The position numbers and the translations under genes were made by a program. This document shows, piece after piece, positions 1 to 7,319 of a stretch of DNA of 30,315 nt. Below the pieces are notes generated by a model. The model was given only the letters and a program-made list of their open reading frames with translations, ran no database searches and was not told where the DNA came from. Every line of letters begins with the position of its first letter. The stretch's first letter is position 1. The DNA is from a virus. Location: IMG/VR virus record IMGVR_UViG_3300025133_000438, positions 1 through 30,315 of that record; one strand, given 5' to 3'.

Positions 1-129
1 TTTAAAATTGGTAAGAATGAAGATATGCCAGACGCGCTTAGAGAATATTTAAACTTTCGGCTCGATTATTTATACGAGCTAGAAGAAGAAAAAGACAGAA
101 TGAATGGAATACCAAAAGGAAAAAAATGA
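1..129 (+). CDS. C-terminal end of an unknown phage protein (cut by window edge)
   Basis: Frame 1 is open from the first base to a TGA at 127-129, giving the last 42 residues of a protein whose start lies outside the window. The visible part is highly charged, with a Glu-rich stretch (LYELEEEKDRM) likely to be helical. Its stop overlaps the start codon of the next gene (ATGA), which suggests both belong to one translationally coupled late operon. No family is recognisable from this fragment. Confidence 0.6.
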   Translation, partial: FKIGKNEDMPDALREYLNFRLDYLYELEEEKDRMNGIPKGKK

Positions 130-449
130 TGAGTGATACAGAGACTTTATTTTCGAGTGAGATTGAAAGATATTATTATAATTATTTGAAAAAAAAATTA
201 GATGGAAAATTAAAAGACGAATCAATGTGTGAGGGGGACACTGAATATTTATTAAAATTGAAAGATAGACTAAAGTTTTATGACAGTTTAATTGAAGGGA
301 GCGAGATATTTAGGACTATAGGGGCCTCTAATATTCGGATGGAAGATATTGATGAACATGTAGTTAAGTTAATCCTAGAAGAGGAAAAAAATGATGAGTC
401 ATGGTTTTCTTGTCATCAAGTATCAGATGAAGAGGAAAAAAATGACTAA
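126..449 (+). CDS. Unknown 107-aa acidic phage protein
   Basis: This small gene overlaps its upstream neighbour by ATGA; a second ATG follows immediately at 129 and either could start it. The protein has a Tyr-rich, Lys-rich helical start (residues 12-30) and an acidic C-terminus in which EEEKND occurs twice. That protein repeat reflects a DNA repeat of the sequence around start codons (see 383-399). Its last bases overlap the start of the nuclease gene that follows. I recognise no family and infer only that it is a small accessory gene of the operon leading to terminase. Confidence 0.6.
   Translation: MMSDTETLFSSEIERYYYNYLKKKLDGKLKDESMCEGDTEYLLKLKDRLKFYDSLIEGSEIFRTIGASNIRMEDIDEHVVKLILEEEKNDESWFSCHQVSDEEEKND
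383..399 (+). repeat. Direct repeat of a ribosome-binding/start module
   Basis: The 17-base sequence GGAAAAAAATGATGAGT occurs exactly at 118-134 and at 383-399. A shorter copy, GGAAAAAAATGA, lies at 434-445. Each copy carries an SD-like GGA, an A-run and an ATG. The first and third are used to start genes; the second lies inside a coding region, in frame with the nuclease gene that starts 51 bases later. Confidence 0.6.
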
Positions 450-816
450 CGCATTTTCAAAGTATTTAGGACCAGAAGATAGAATTCATTCTGCAATTGT
501 GGAGTATTTAAAATATGCACAACCTAAAGCGCTTTATACCCATATAGCAAACGAGGGAAAGAGAAGCAAGTTTGAAAGATATAAGATAAAAATACTAGGA
601 TTAAAGGCTGGAATGCCTGACTTGATGTTCTTCGATAGAAACCAAGACTACGTTGGATTAGCTATCGAAGTCAAGGCAAACAAGAATAAAGTCACTCAAG
701 CGCAGGACTTTTGGTTAAAAAGCTTAGAAGAAAACGGATGGCGATGCGCAGTTGTTTATTCGTTTGAAGAAGCTAAGCTAGAAATAGATGCTTATTATTT
801 TAAGCACAGGAGATAA
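442..816 (+). CDS. VRR-NUC domain nuclease (PD-(D/E)xK fold)
   Basis: The protein has 124 residues, the length of stand-alone phage VRR-NUC proteins. The active-site pattern is visible: G-M-P-D-L at residues 57-61, E-V-K at 76-78 and a following Gln (Q87). These match the PD...ExK...Q catalytic core of the family, which cuts DNA in a metal-dependent way and includes Holliday-junction-type enzymes. Being next to terminase suggests debranching or trimming of replicated DNA before packaging; that role is inference. I chose the ATG at 442 because AGAGGA lies five bases upstream (431-436). An in-frame ATG at 391 has a nearly identical SD but would add 17 residues and extend the overlap with the previous gene. 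Confidence 0.85.
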   Translation: MTNAFSKYLGPEDRIHSAIVEYLKYAQPKALYTHIANEGKRSKFERYKIKILGLKAGMPDLMFFDRNQDYVGLAIEVKANKNKVTQAQDFWLKSLEENGWRCAVVYSFEEAKLEIDAYYFKHRR

Positions 817-819
817 AAA

Positions 820-1284
820 ATGATAAGCCAAACAAACTTAAATGAATTTAACAAACAACAAGAAATAATCAACCATAACTGTTTGGAGAGTATGACAACT
901 TTTTTTAAAGAACTTCTTGATTCTTGTTGTGGTCCTGATGATTTAGAAAAAGAGCTAGACATAACAAGGGGGGACGCTCTTATATATGATTTGATTTCCA
1001 CAGTAAATGAGGCATTAAAATCTCATAGGAACCTTGTTAAAAAATTTGGTTTTTATGTAAACTCTGAGCTATATCAAAACTTGGCCTATTCTGAACTTTG
1101 TTTAAGGGGTCGCGATAATTTGGATTTTTTATTTGATTCTTATGAGAGGTATTTTATGGGCTACAGTATTTACGAGGAGCACCTACTTGAAGAATGGCTG
1201 CGTATCCCCTCGTTCGTAGTTGAACTTAAAAGAATAGAAATAATGGAACTTAAAAAGGAGATAAAAAATGAAAAAGAGTTATAG
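820..1284 (+). CDS. Unknown 154-aa phage protein
   Basis: The start at 820 follows the SD sequence CACAGGAGAT by a short A-rich spacer and lies four bases after the nuclease gene. The protein looks mostly helical, with a CC pair near residue 36 and a charged C-terminal helix rich in Lys and Glu (ELKKEIKNEKEL). Its end overlaps the next gene by 17 bases. No motif points to a function. The SD region, ACAGGA, resembles a CsrA-type site, which is of interest because this phage encodes CsrA, but this is weak evidence. Confidence 0.6.
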   Translation: MISQTNLNEFNKQQEIINHNCLESMTTFFKELLDSCCGPDDLEKELDITRGDALIYDLISTVNEALKSHRNLVKKFGFYVNSELYQNLAYSELCLRGRDNLDFLFDSYERYFMGYSIYEEHLLEEWLRIPSFVVELKRIEIMELKKEIKNEKEL

Positions 1285-1483
1285 CTTTTTTCTAGGTGTA
1301 GCAGAGGCATTCAAAAGAACACGCAAGATTGAACTTCCAGTAAAGACAAAAGAAAAACCAAATCCTCCTGTGGTATTAACTTATAATGAAAAAGGGTTAG
1401 TAGTTCCTAAACCGATTAGACCAGAATTGCCGCAGGATTTAAAATATAGATATACGCCAACTGAATTTAGCGGAGGAATGTAA
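1268..1483 (+). CDS. Unknown 71-aa Pro/Lys-rich protein
   Basis: The gene has a strong SD (AAGGAG at 1255-1260) ahead of ATG 1268 and overlaps the previous gene. The product starts with a short helical stretch, followed by a Pro-rich extended region (residues 25-60) with several Lys-Pro and Pro-Pro pairs. It has no membrane segment or cysteine pair. It is unrecognised, but its good SD and tight spacing support a real gene. Confidence 0.55.
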   Translation: MKKSYSFFLGVAEAFKRTRKIELPVKTKEKPNPPVVLTYNEKGLVVPKPIRPELPQDLKYRYTPTEFSGGM

Positions 1484-1484
1484 A

Positions 1485-1697
1485 ATGAAAATAACAATTG
1501 AACTCGATACTACGAACGAACCAGATTGGTATACTTATGAAAACTTTATGAATGCAAATAAGCTTAGCTCTATCTTAGAGAGGTTCGAGCGTGAGCTAAG
1601 GTTGTGGGGGAAGCATGAAGACATTCCGCCATCACTTGAGACAATAGTAAAAACATATTATGAGATAAAGACAGAAGAAGAGCTTTTAACGTTTTAA
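1485..1697 (+). CDS. Unknown 70-aa acidic protein
   Basis: The gene starts one base after the previous stop, with GGAGGAATGTAAA as SD context (about 1471-1483). The product is acidic and aromatic, opens with a beta-like segment (KITIELDTT), then continues with helical, Glu-rich sequence. I see no catalytic or binding motif. Position and spacing place it in the same operon as its neighbours. Confidence 0.55.
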   Translation: MKITIELDTTNEPDWYTYENFMNANKLSSILERFERELRLWGKHEDIPPSLETIVKTYYEIKTEEELLTF

Positions 1698-1714
1698 ATT
1701 TAAAGGAAAATTAA

Positions 1715-2023
1715 ATGACAACTAAATGCAGCAGATGCACTAAATGTAAAGGTCGAAAAAATATAATGGGGACGGGTTATGTTATGAAAAAATGTCCGCT
1801 ATGTGATGGAGTTGGTTACCTCGAGTCAAAAGCCAGAGAAAAGAAAGTAGAGCATGTCGAAGAGATTGTTACTATTCATGTGCAGCCAAAAGAAGTTGTA
1901 GAAGCTGAGCGTGAGCCGGAAGTTGAACCGGAGGTTGAAGCAAAACCTGAGCCGGAAATCAAGAAGGAGGCAAAGCCTAAACCTAAGCAAAAATCTAAAC
2001 CTAAGAAGAAGAAGAAAAAATAA
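1715..2023 (+). CDS. Small protein with DnaJ-like CxxC zinc motif and Pro/Glu/Lys tail
   Basis: The 102-residue product starts with paired cysteine motifs: C-S-R-C-T-K-C-K-G near the N-terminus and C-P-L-C-D-G-V-G about 20 residues later. This resembles one zinc-binding unit of the DnaJ Cys-rich domain (CxxCxGxG). From about residue 50 the protein becomes a low-complexity tail, first Glu-Pro-Val repeats, then Lys-Pro and finally a run of six lysines. Such a tail is probably disordered and could bind nucleic acid at its basic end. Its stop overlaps the small-terminase start (TAATG). A role in packaging is only suggested by position. Small zinc proteins of this type are common and mostly uncharacterised in phages. 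Confidence 0.65.
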   Translation: MTTKCSRCTKCKGRKNIMGTGYVMKKCPLCDGVGYLESKAREKKVEHVEEIVTIHVQPKEVVEAEREPEVEPEVEAKPEPEIKKEAKPKPKQKSKPKKKKKK

Positions 2024-2457
2024 TGCCGAGAAAGAAAAAGACTGTGGAGGTGATGACTCCAAAGGAGCAGAAGTTCGCAGAAGAGATTGTTACTAGCGGA
2101 AGTCGCGGCAAAGCAATGGAAGCTGCGGGTTACAAAGGTAATAATGCAGCTAGAATAATGAAAAATCCTGCTGTGGCCGAGTTCTTAGAAAATTTTAAAA
2201 GGAAAGTTGAAAAGAAAGTTCTGTGTTCTTATGAGTGGAAAATTAAAAAGCTTATCGAGATTGTTGAATATGAGGGAGACTATGACCAGCATGGGAATCT
2301 AAGGGTAGATAACAGAGCTAAGATTGCCGCGTTAGCTGAACTTAATAAGATGCAAGGTCATTACGCTCCTACGTCAACAGTTACTATAGATGTAGATAAC
2401 TCAGAACAACTCCAAAAAGCTGCTAGACTTTACATAGACAAATTAAAGGAGTTCTAA
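2023..2457 (+). CDS. terS: Terminase small subunit
   Basis: The 144-residue protein has the N-terminal pattern of small terminases: a basic start, a first helix T-P-K-E-Q-K-F-A-E-E-I (about residues 12-22), then an A-G-Y turn (35-37) within a helix-turn-helix that would recognise the pac site. A middle segment (residues 65-115) is likely the oligomerisation region. It lies directly upstream of the large subunit, with TAATG stop-start overlaps on both sides, so the two are translated together. The SD upstream is weak (A/G-rich end of the previous gene), so coupling probably matters. The length is normal for the family. Confidence 0.85.
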   Translation: MPRKKKTVEVMTPKEQKFAEEIVTSGSRGKAMEAAGYKGNNAARIMKNPAVAEFLENFKRKVEKKVLCSYEWKIKKLIEIVEYEGDYDQHGNLRVDNRAKIAALAELNKMQGHYAPTSTVTIDVDNSEQLQKAARLYIDKLKEF

Positions 2458-4001
2458 TGACTGCCTCTGATTATGAAGTAAATGAACTTATTGATGATTG
2501 CACTCACTCGCTTTTAGCATTCACCCGATTGTTTTATCGTTTAAGGACAGGCAGAGACTTTCTTCTAAGCAAGCCAATCGGGCGAGAGTCTCATCACTTA
2601 ACTATTTGTCGAGCATTGATGAAAGTTTTTAAGGGTGAGACACAGAACTTAATTATCAATGTCCCTCCTCGCTATGGAAAGTCCGAACTTGTTATTCACT
2701 TCATAGCATGGGCGCTAGGTAACCTCCCGGACTCTAACTTCTTATATACTTCCTATGCATTAGCGTTGGCTCGAAAACAGACTCAAACAATCAGGAGCAT
2801 TATCACTCTTCCAGAGTATCGCTCTATCTTCAATGTTGAAATGTCTCAAACCGTAGCGGCTAAAGCTGACTTTGAAACAAAGAATGGCGGCTCAGTATAC
2901 GCAGCAGGTTCTGGCGGTACGATTACTGGTCGTGGTGCGGGCATTCAATATTGTGAACGCTTTGGGGGCGCAATCATTATCGATGACATTTACAAGCCAG
3001 ATGAGGTAACCTCTGATGTAATCAGGGAAGGAACAATCGACTGGTATTACAATACTCTCCAATCTCGGGTTAATTCGCCTACTACCCCCATCATCTATAT
3101 AGGTCAGCGACTACATGAACATGAGTTAGTCACTGACTTTTTAGGTGAGAGGGAGTGGGATGAGGTTATTATTCCGGCTCTTGATGAGGCAAACAACCCT
3201 TTAAATCCTGCTCAACATGACTTAGCTGCTTTGCTTAAGATAAAAGAAAAGTCTCCTTATGAGTTTGCGGCTCAATACCAACAAAACCCTGTTCCGGCTG
3301 GGGGTGGTATCTATAAGCGAAGCTGGTTCTACCTTACAGATGATGAGCCAGAGATATTATCTACATTCATTACTGCCGATACAGCAGAGACTGACAAAGA
3401 TTGGAACGATGCATCTGTCTTTAGCTTTTGGGGTGTCTACAAGGTTAAGAACGAAGAATCTATTACAGGTCAATATGCATTGCATTGGCTTGCTTGCAGA
3501 GAGATAAGAGTTGAGCCGGCTTATCTTGAAGGCGAGTTTCGGTCTTTCTACTCTGAATGCAGCCGTTATAAAATCCCGCCACAGCTCGTGGCAATAGAAA
3601 AGAAATCAACCGGTGCCACTCTGGTATCTATATTAGATAAACTAAGGGGCATAAAAGTTCAGGGAATTGAAAGAACAAAAGCGAGCGGAAGCAAGACAGC
3701 TCGATTCCTAGAGATGCAATCTTTGATATCCCAGAAATTAATTTCCTTACCACGAAATGGGAAGCATACAGAGATGTGCATAACTCATATGTGCAAAATA
3801 ACAGCTAACGATAGTCACGCACATGACGACATATGCGATACAGTCTATGATGCTGTTAAGATAGGACTTATTGATAAGTACTTAATAAACACACTCGATT
3901 CGGCTTCAAATTCAAAATCTGAGGCGGCATCACAAATCATGGGCGCCATGAACCGACGCAACGACCTACGGAGAACAAGAAATGTCAAGACGCATAGCTA
4001 A
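2457..4001 (+). CDS. terL: Terminase large subunit (ATPase and nuclease)
   Basis: The 514-residue protein has both domains of the packaging motor. The ATPase has a Walker A-like P-P-R-Y-G-K-S-E at residues 70-77 and Walker B I-I-I-D-D at 173-177. The C-terminal RNase H-like nuclease shows an Asp in F-I-T-A-D-T-A (D308), a Glu in V-A-I-E-K-K (E381) and H-D-D-I-C-D near 456-461. Length and motifs fit the lineage often labelled archaeophage psiM2-type large terminases. ATG 2457 overlaps the terS stop and has AAGGAG upstream. The gene end overlaps the portal start by 20 bases. No frameshift or missing residue is seen. It would cut concatemeric DNA and pump it into the prohead through the portal. 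Confidence 0.95.
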   Translation: MTASDYEVNELIDDCTHSLLAFTRLFYRLRTGRDFLLSKPIGRESHHLTICRALMKVFKGETQNLIINVPPRYGKSELVIHFIAWALGNLPDSNFLYTSYALALARKQTQTIRSIITLPEYRSIFNVEMSQTVAAKADFETKNGGSVYAAGSGGTITGRGAGIQYCERFGGAIIIDDIYKPDEVTSDVIREGTIDWYYNTLQSRVNSPTTPIIYIGQRLHEHELVTDFLGEREWDEVIIPALDEANNPLNPAQHDLAALLKIKEKSPYEFAAQYQQNPVPAGGGIYKRSWFYLTDDEPEILSTFITADTAETDKDWNDASVFSFWGVYKVKNEESITGQYALHWLACREIRVEPAYLEGEFRSFYSECSRYKIPPQLVAIEKKSTGATLVSILDKLRGIKVQGIERTKASGSKTARFLEMQSLISQKLISLPRNGKHTEMCITHMCKITANDSHAHDDICDTVYDAVKIGLIDKYLINTLDSASNSKSEAASQIMGAMNRRNDLRRTRNVKTHS

Positions 4002-6120
4002 AAGATACACCGACCGGATACAAGAATTTAAAGACAACGTACGTATTTCAAATGAATACTTCGAGAAGAACTATAAGGCTTATAACAGATACAGGAAAAT
4101 AGTTTTTGAGTCGACTATTGATGACTCAGAAAGAAGTGTGCTTATCGATTTAAACAAGCCGCTAGTTGAGTTCAATGTACTAGAAGCTTATATCTCACGT
4201 CTTCGTGGGGAATTCTCTAAGCAGCAACCTTCTGTGAAAGCTAAAGCTTATGAGGATGACCCTCAAAATCCTGGGTTACCTGATTTTATCGCTGGATATG
4301 TTAGGTCTAAGATTGAAGAAGCGAATAACGAGGAGAACATGGAGTATGAGTGTTACACCGATTTGCTCTCTGGAGGCTTTAGTGTTGCTAAAGTTTGGAC
4401 TGAGTACCAAGGCGAGCAAACATTCAACCAATCCATCAAGCTTGGGCGAGTCTTTGACCCTACCCTTTGTGGGTTTGACCCGATGGCTAGGAAACCGCAT
4501 AAAGGCGACGGTAACTTTTGTTTTGAGCTATTCCCAATCACCAAAGAACGAGCAGAGAAAGAATTCGGAATAAAAACCGATAAGATAAGCTTTACCAGAA
4601 ACTTTGAGGGCTTCAGTTGGTTCTATAATAATGGTCAGCAAGATATTCTTCTTATCTGTTATTACTACGAAAAAGAGAAGCACACTTATAAAATTCATCA
4701 ATTAGCTAATGGCCAAACCATTACTGATGATGAATACAAATCTATGCTGGAACAATGGGATTCAATTGCCATGCCACCGGCTATAGTGCACACCAGAGAG
4801 ACTTACTCTAACGAAGTAGTGCGATACACTATGTACGGAGATGAAGTCATTGAGCGCAAACGTACGATGTTTGATGAGCTTCCATTAGTCTTTGGTGCAG
4901 GTAGTATTATCAGACTTAGACAAAACAGTGATGGCGGTGCATATGAATTAACAAGGCCATACATCTATCAAGCTATGGGCGCGCAAAAACTTAAGAACTT
5001 TGCGGGACAATCTTTAGCTAACGAGCTTGAGAATACGATTCAACATAAGTTTAAAGTATCTAAAGATACAATTCCTCCGGAATATGTTGATGCTTATACT
5101 GACATTCAAAAAGCCTCTGTTTTAGTTTGGGACGAGTTTAAGGACGGCAACCCTGATGTTCGGCTGACACCTCCGGCCGAAATAGCTCGTCCCCCCATTC
5201 CTGCTGAGTTTGCAGGCACTTTTGGAATGACCGACGGGTTGATACAATCAATCTTAGGTTCTTATGACGCATCTCTCGGGATTAACAACAATCAACTCTC
5301 TGGAGTAGCGATTGTAGAAGGGGCTACGCAATCAAACGCAACGGCTATGCCTTTCATCGTTGGCATCTTGCAAATGTATACACGCATGGCTGAGATTGTG
5401 ACTTCTTTGATTCCTAAAATTCACCAGACACCGGTATCGGTTCCTATTATTAACGCTGATGGGTCACATGCTTATCAAATGCTTAACCAGCAAGAGGGCG
5501 TTAACACTCAATACAAGAAAGGCGCCATTAAGATTAATATCTCAGCTGGAGCTAATTTCTCTATTCAGAAATCTAGGACTTTGCAGCAATTGGAAACGAT
5601 TTCTAAAATGTCCCCTCAAATTGCACAGTTCTTAGCTGAAGAAGGCGTGCCATACATTCTTGATAACGTTGAGATGCGTAACATTGATTTACTCAAAGAG
5701 AGATTTGAACAATGGCAGCAGAAACAACAGCAACTCATGCAACAACAGCAACAGATGCAGCAGCAAATGCAACAGCAAGCCATGCAGAACAACCCGATGG
5801 CTCTTAAGCGTGAAGAATTGATGATGAAAGCTCAGATTGAGCAAGAGAAACTGGCTGAGCAAGCGCATCAGGACAGCATTAAGAACAATATGGATGTAGC
5901 TAAGATTCAGATTGAGCAAGAAAAGGCTGAAATGGACAGGACTAAGATGTTTCTAGAGATGCAAGAAGCTGAAATGCAGGGCAAAGTTCAATTAACTAAA
6001 GCGGCTACTGAGCAGTTCGCTAAAGAAGCAGAAATGGAGATGAAGCAAGAAGAACATCGCATGCAGCAGGCTAGAGCAGCTGTAGATTTGCAGAAAGCTC
6101 ATATCGATAAAGAAAAATAG
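3982..6120 (+). CDS. Portal protein, P22-like
   Basis: This 712-residue protein is close to the length of P22 gp1 (725 residues) and sits between terminase and scaffold as in P22. The central body has the mixed alpha/beta composition of portals. From about residue 570 it becomes a long, Gln- and Met-rich helical region (many QQQ/QMQQQ runs, then Lys/Glu/Gln heptad-like sequence). This matches a long C-terminal helical barrel that would run into the capsid interior, as P22 gp1 has. The start has GGAG eight bases upstream and lies inside the end of terL. It forms the dodecameric DNA entry channel. A terminator region follows in the gap downstream. Confidence 0.88.
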   Translation: MSRRIAKRYTDRIQEFKDNVRISNEYFEKNYKAYNRYRKIVFESTIDDSERSVLIDLNKPLVEFNVLEAYISRLRGEFSKQQPSVKAKAYEDDPQNPGLPDFIAGYVRSKIEEANNEENMEYECYTDLLSGGFSVAKVWTEYQGEQTFNQSIKLGRVFDPTLCGFDPMARKPHKGDGNFCFELFPITKERAEKEFGIKTDKISFTRNFEGFSWFYNNGQQDILLICYYYEKEKHTYKIHQLANGQTITDDEYKSMLEQWDSIAMPPAIVHTRETYSNEVVRYTMYGDEVIERKRTMFDELPLVFGAGSIIRLRQNSDGGAYELTRPYIYQAMGAQKLKNFAGQSLANELENTIQHKFKVSKDTIPPEYVDAYTDIQKASVLVWDEFKDGNPDVRLTPPAEIARPPIPAEFAGTFGMTDGLIQSILGSYDASLGINNNQLSGVAIVEGATQSNATAMPFIVGILQMYTRMAEIVTSLIPKIHQTPVSVPIINADGSHAYQMLNQQEGVNTQYKKGAIKINISAGANFSIQKSRTLQQLETISKMSPQIAQFLAEEGVPYILDNVEMRNIDLLKERFEQWQQKQQQLMQQQQQMQQQMQQQAMQNNPMALKREELMMKAQIEQEKLAEQAHQDSIKNNMDVAKIQIEQEKAEMDRTKMFLEMQEAEMQGKVQLTKAATEQFAKEAEMEMKQEEHRMQQARAAVDLQKAHIDKEK

Positions 6121-6148
6121 TTGGATTCTGAGGTTTTGTGGCTATACT
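6121..6148 (+). promoter_or_regulatory. Weak promoter-like sequence after the portal gene
   Basis: TTGGAT (6121-6126) and TATACT (6143-6148) are separated by 16 bases. The -10 matches five of six consensus bases; the -35 only three. The sequence TTTTGTGGCTA covering the -10 upstream edge recurs at 6341-6351, next to another TTGACA. A transcript from here would meet the hairpins at 6217-6287, so it would be short. Confidence 0.25.
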
Positions 6149-6216
6149 CTAATCTGGTGGTTACTTATAGTGAAAGTTTAAGCCCTTTTTACCCACACGA
6201 ATAAGCAACCACCTCT

Positions 6217-6247
6217 ACCGAGCGCTGTAGCGATATCGGCGCTCGGT
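6217..6247 (+). other. Strong hairpin upstream of a terminator
   Basis: ACCGAGCGC (6217-6225) pairs perfectly with GCGCTCGGT (6239-6247), a 9-bp GC-rich stem around a 13-base loop. It is followed only by TTTC, so on its own it is a poor intrinsic terminator. Its GAGCG arm resembles that of the next hairpin, so the two could exchange partners. Confidence 0.6.
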
Positions 6248-6250
6248 TTC

Positions 6251-6287
6251 TCGAGCGTTCTTTTAAATCGTTGGACGCTCGATTTTT
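6251..6287 (+). terminator. Intrinsic terminator after packaging/portal genes
   Basis: TCGAGCGT (6251-6258) pairs with ACGCTCGA (6275-6282) in an 8-bp stem, followed directly by TTTTT (6283-6287). This is a standard rho-independent terminator on the + strand. It closes the nuclease-terminase-portal transcription unit before the capsid genes. Confidence 0.7.
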
Positions 6288-6320
6288 ACCCCCAAAAATT
6301 CAAAACTTAGGGTTTACCCT

Positions 6321-6355
6321 TATAATTTGACATTGTAGCATTTTGTGGCTAGTCT
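6321..6355 (+). promoter_or_regulatory. Candidate promoter(s) for scaffold and coat
   Basis: Two overlapping possibilities exist. A perfect TATAAT lies at 6321-6326 without a good -35. A perfect TTGACA lies at 6327-6332, followed 17 bases later by TAGTCT (6350-6355), which is a poor -10. Neither is complete, but both follow a terminator and precede the capsid genes, where a new start is expected. A late activator could compensate for the weak elements. Confidence 0.35.
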
Positions 6356-6389
6356 CAAATTATTGATGCATTTTTGACTTGTAAAGAAA

Positions 6390-6454
6390 GGTCAGAGTAT
6401 CAGTGCGTAACGTATGCGCTAATACGGAGTACGGAGTCATCCGGTAAACTGACC
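6390..6454 (+). ncRNA. Candidate structured RNA (three-way junction) in the capsid-gene leader
   Basis: The outer stem is GGTCAG (6390-6395) with CTGACC (6449-6454). Inside it, hairpin 1 pairs GTAT (6397-6400) with ATAC (6422-6425), then, after a C/A mismatch, AGTGCGTA (6402-6409) with TATGCGCT (6413-6420) including two G-U pairs, around an ACG loop. Hairpin 2 pairs CGGA (6432-6435) with TCCG (6440-6443). The single-stranded joint reads GGAGTA. The element ends 58 bases before the scaffold start. It may be a leader that controls translation or transcript stability, or a separate small RNA. It matches no riboswitch or RNA family that I recognise. Confidence 0.45.
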
Positions 6455-6512
6455 GACACTAGGTCGCTAATCTAGGCATTACCGTAACGGGGAAATAGTT
6501 AAAGAGGAATTT

Positions 6513-7256
6513 ATGGCTGAAAATGAATCGGTGAATGAAGAATCATTAGAAACTGGTGAGATGACAGCTCCAAATGATGAGAAGCCAACAGAAAAGATGG
6601 TGCCTCAATCCGTGGTCGATAATGTTGTTAAACATGCAAAAGCAAAAGCTTATGCGAATGGTCACAAAGAAGCACTTAAATCTTTTGAGGATAAAAACAT
6701 GGACGAGCAACCTATTTCCACAGAACCTGCAACACAAGCTCCTGCCCCTTCTGTAGGCGGTATGAGACAAGTTTCCCAAGAAGAAATCCAAGCTATGGTT
6801 GAGCAAGCTTCATTGAAGCAAGCTGAACAATTGCAACGTCAGATGCACGAACAAGCGCAACAAGAACAAGCAAATAAGATAGCCCAGGAATTTTTAGGGA
6901 AGATGAACCATGGTGCAAGTAAGTATGATGATTTCTCAGAAACGGTAAAAGAACTAGACCTTCCTAACATGCCTGAGATTGTGCAATTAGCTAACGGGGT
7001 GGATAACACTCATGACGTAGTTTATGAGCTTGCTAAAAACCCAAACAAATTGGCTAATTTAATGATTTTATCCCAAAAATCTCCGGGATTAGCGAAACGA
7101 CAAATGTTAGAACTTTCGAACTCTATTACCAGCAATGAAAATGCGTTGAATCAACCAAAAACACCGGAACCATTAAGTCAAATAAATCCCTCACCAACTA
7201 GCACGAGTGACGGTGAGATGACTTTAAAAGATATGAAGAAGCTCTTTAGAGGCTAA
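6513..7256 (+). CDS. Scaffolding protein
   Basis: The 247-residue protein lies between portal and coat, the P22 gp8 position. It is hydrophilic, acidic and rich in Glu, Gln, Ala and Met, with a disordered N-terminus (residues 1-70), a Gln-rich coiled region (about 85-130) and a helical C-terminus ending in D-M-K-K-L-F-R-G. A charged C-terminal helix is what scaffolds use to bind coat. It has no enzymatic motif. P22 gp8 is somewhat longer (303 residues). AGAGGA at 6503-6508 is a good SD. It would fill the prohead during assembly and leave before or during packaging. The identification rests on position and composition, not on a clear family motif. Confidence 0.75.
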   Translation: MAENESVNEESLETGEMTAPNDEKPTEKMVPQSVVDNVVKHAKAKAYANGHKEALKSFEDKNMDEQPISTEPATQAPAPSVGGMRQVSQEEIQAMVEQASLKQAEQLQRQMHEQAQQEQANKIAQEFLGKMNHGASKYDDFSETVKELDLPNMPEIVQLANGVDNTHDVVYELAKNPNKLANLMILSQKSPGLAKRQMLELSNSITSNENALNQPKTPEPLSQINPSPTSTSDGEMTLKDMKKLFRG

Positions 7257-7319
7257 TCTAGATTTAAAAGTTTGTAGTACCGTTATTCATAATTATTTTA
7301 ATATTATGAGGATTGAACA

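Noticed and set aside
391-441. Start of the VRR-NUC nuclease at 391
   Set aside because: The extra 17 residues overlap the previous gene and look like a by-product of the repeated start module; the ATG at 442 has an equally good SD and fits the domain start.
1826-2062. Antisense Leu/Arg-rich frame opposite the zinc-motif gene
   Set aside because: It is a mirror of the low-complexity Glu/Lys tail on the plus strand and has no SD or family features.
5689-5919. Antisense Leu/His-rich frame inside the portal gene
   Set aside because: It arises from the Gln-codon repeats of the portal C-terminus and has no independent support.
6359-6512. tRNA or tmRNA in the structured gap
   Set aside because: No cloverleaf, T-loop GTTCGA-type sequence or CCA end is present; the pairing is a closed three-way junction instead.
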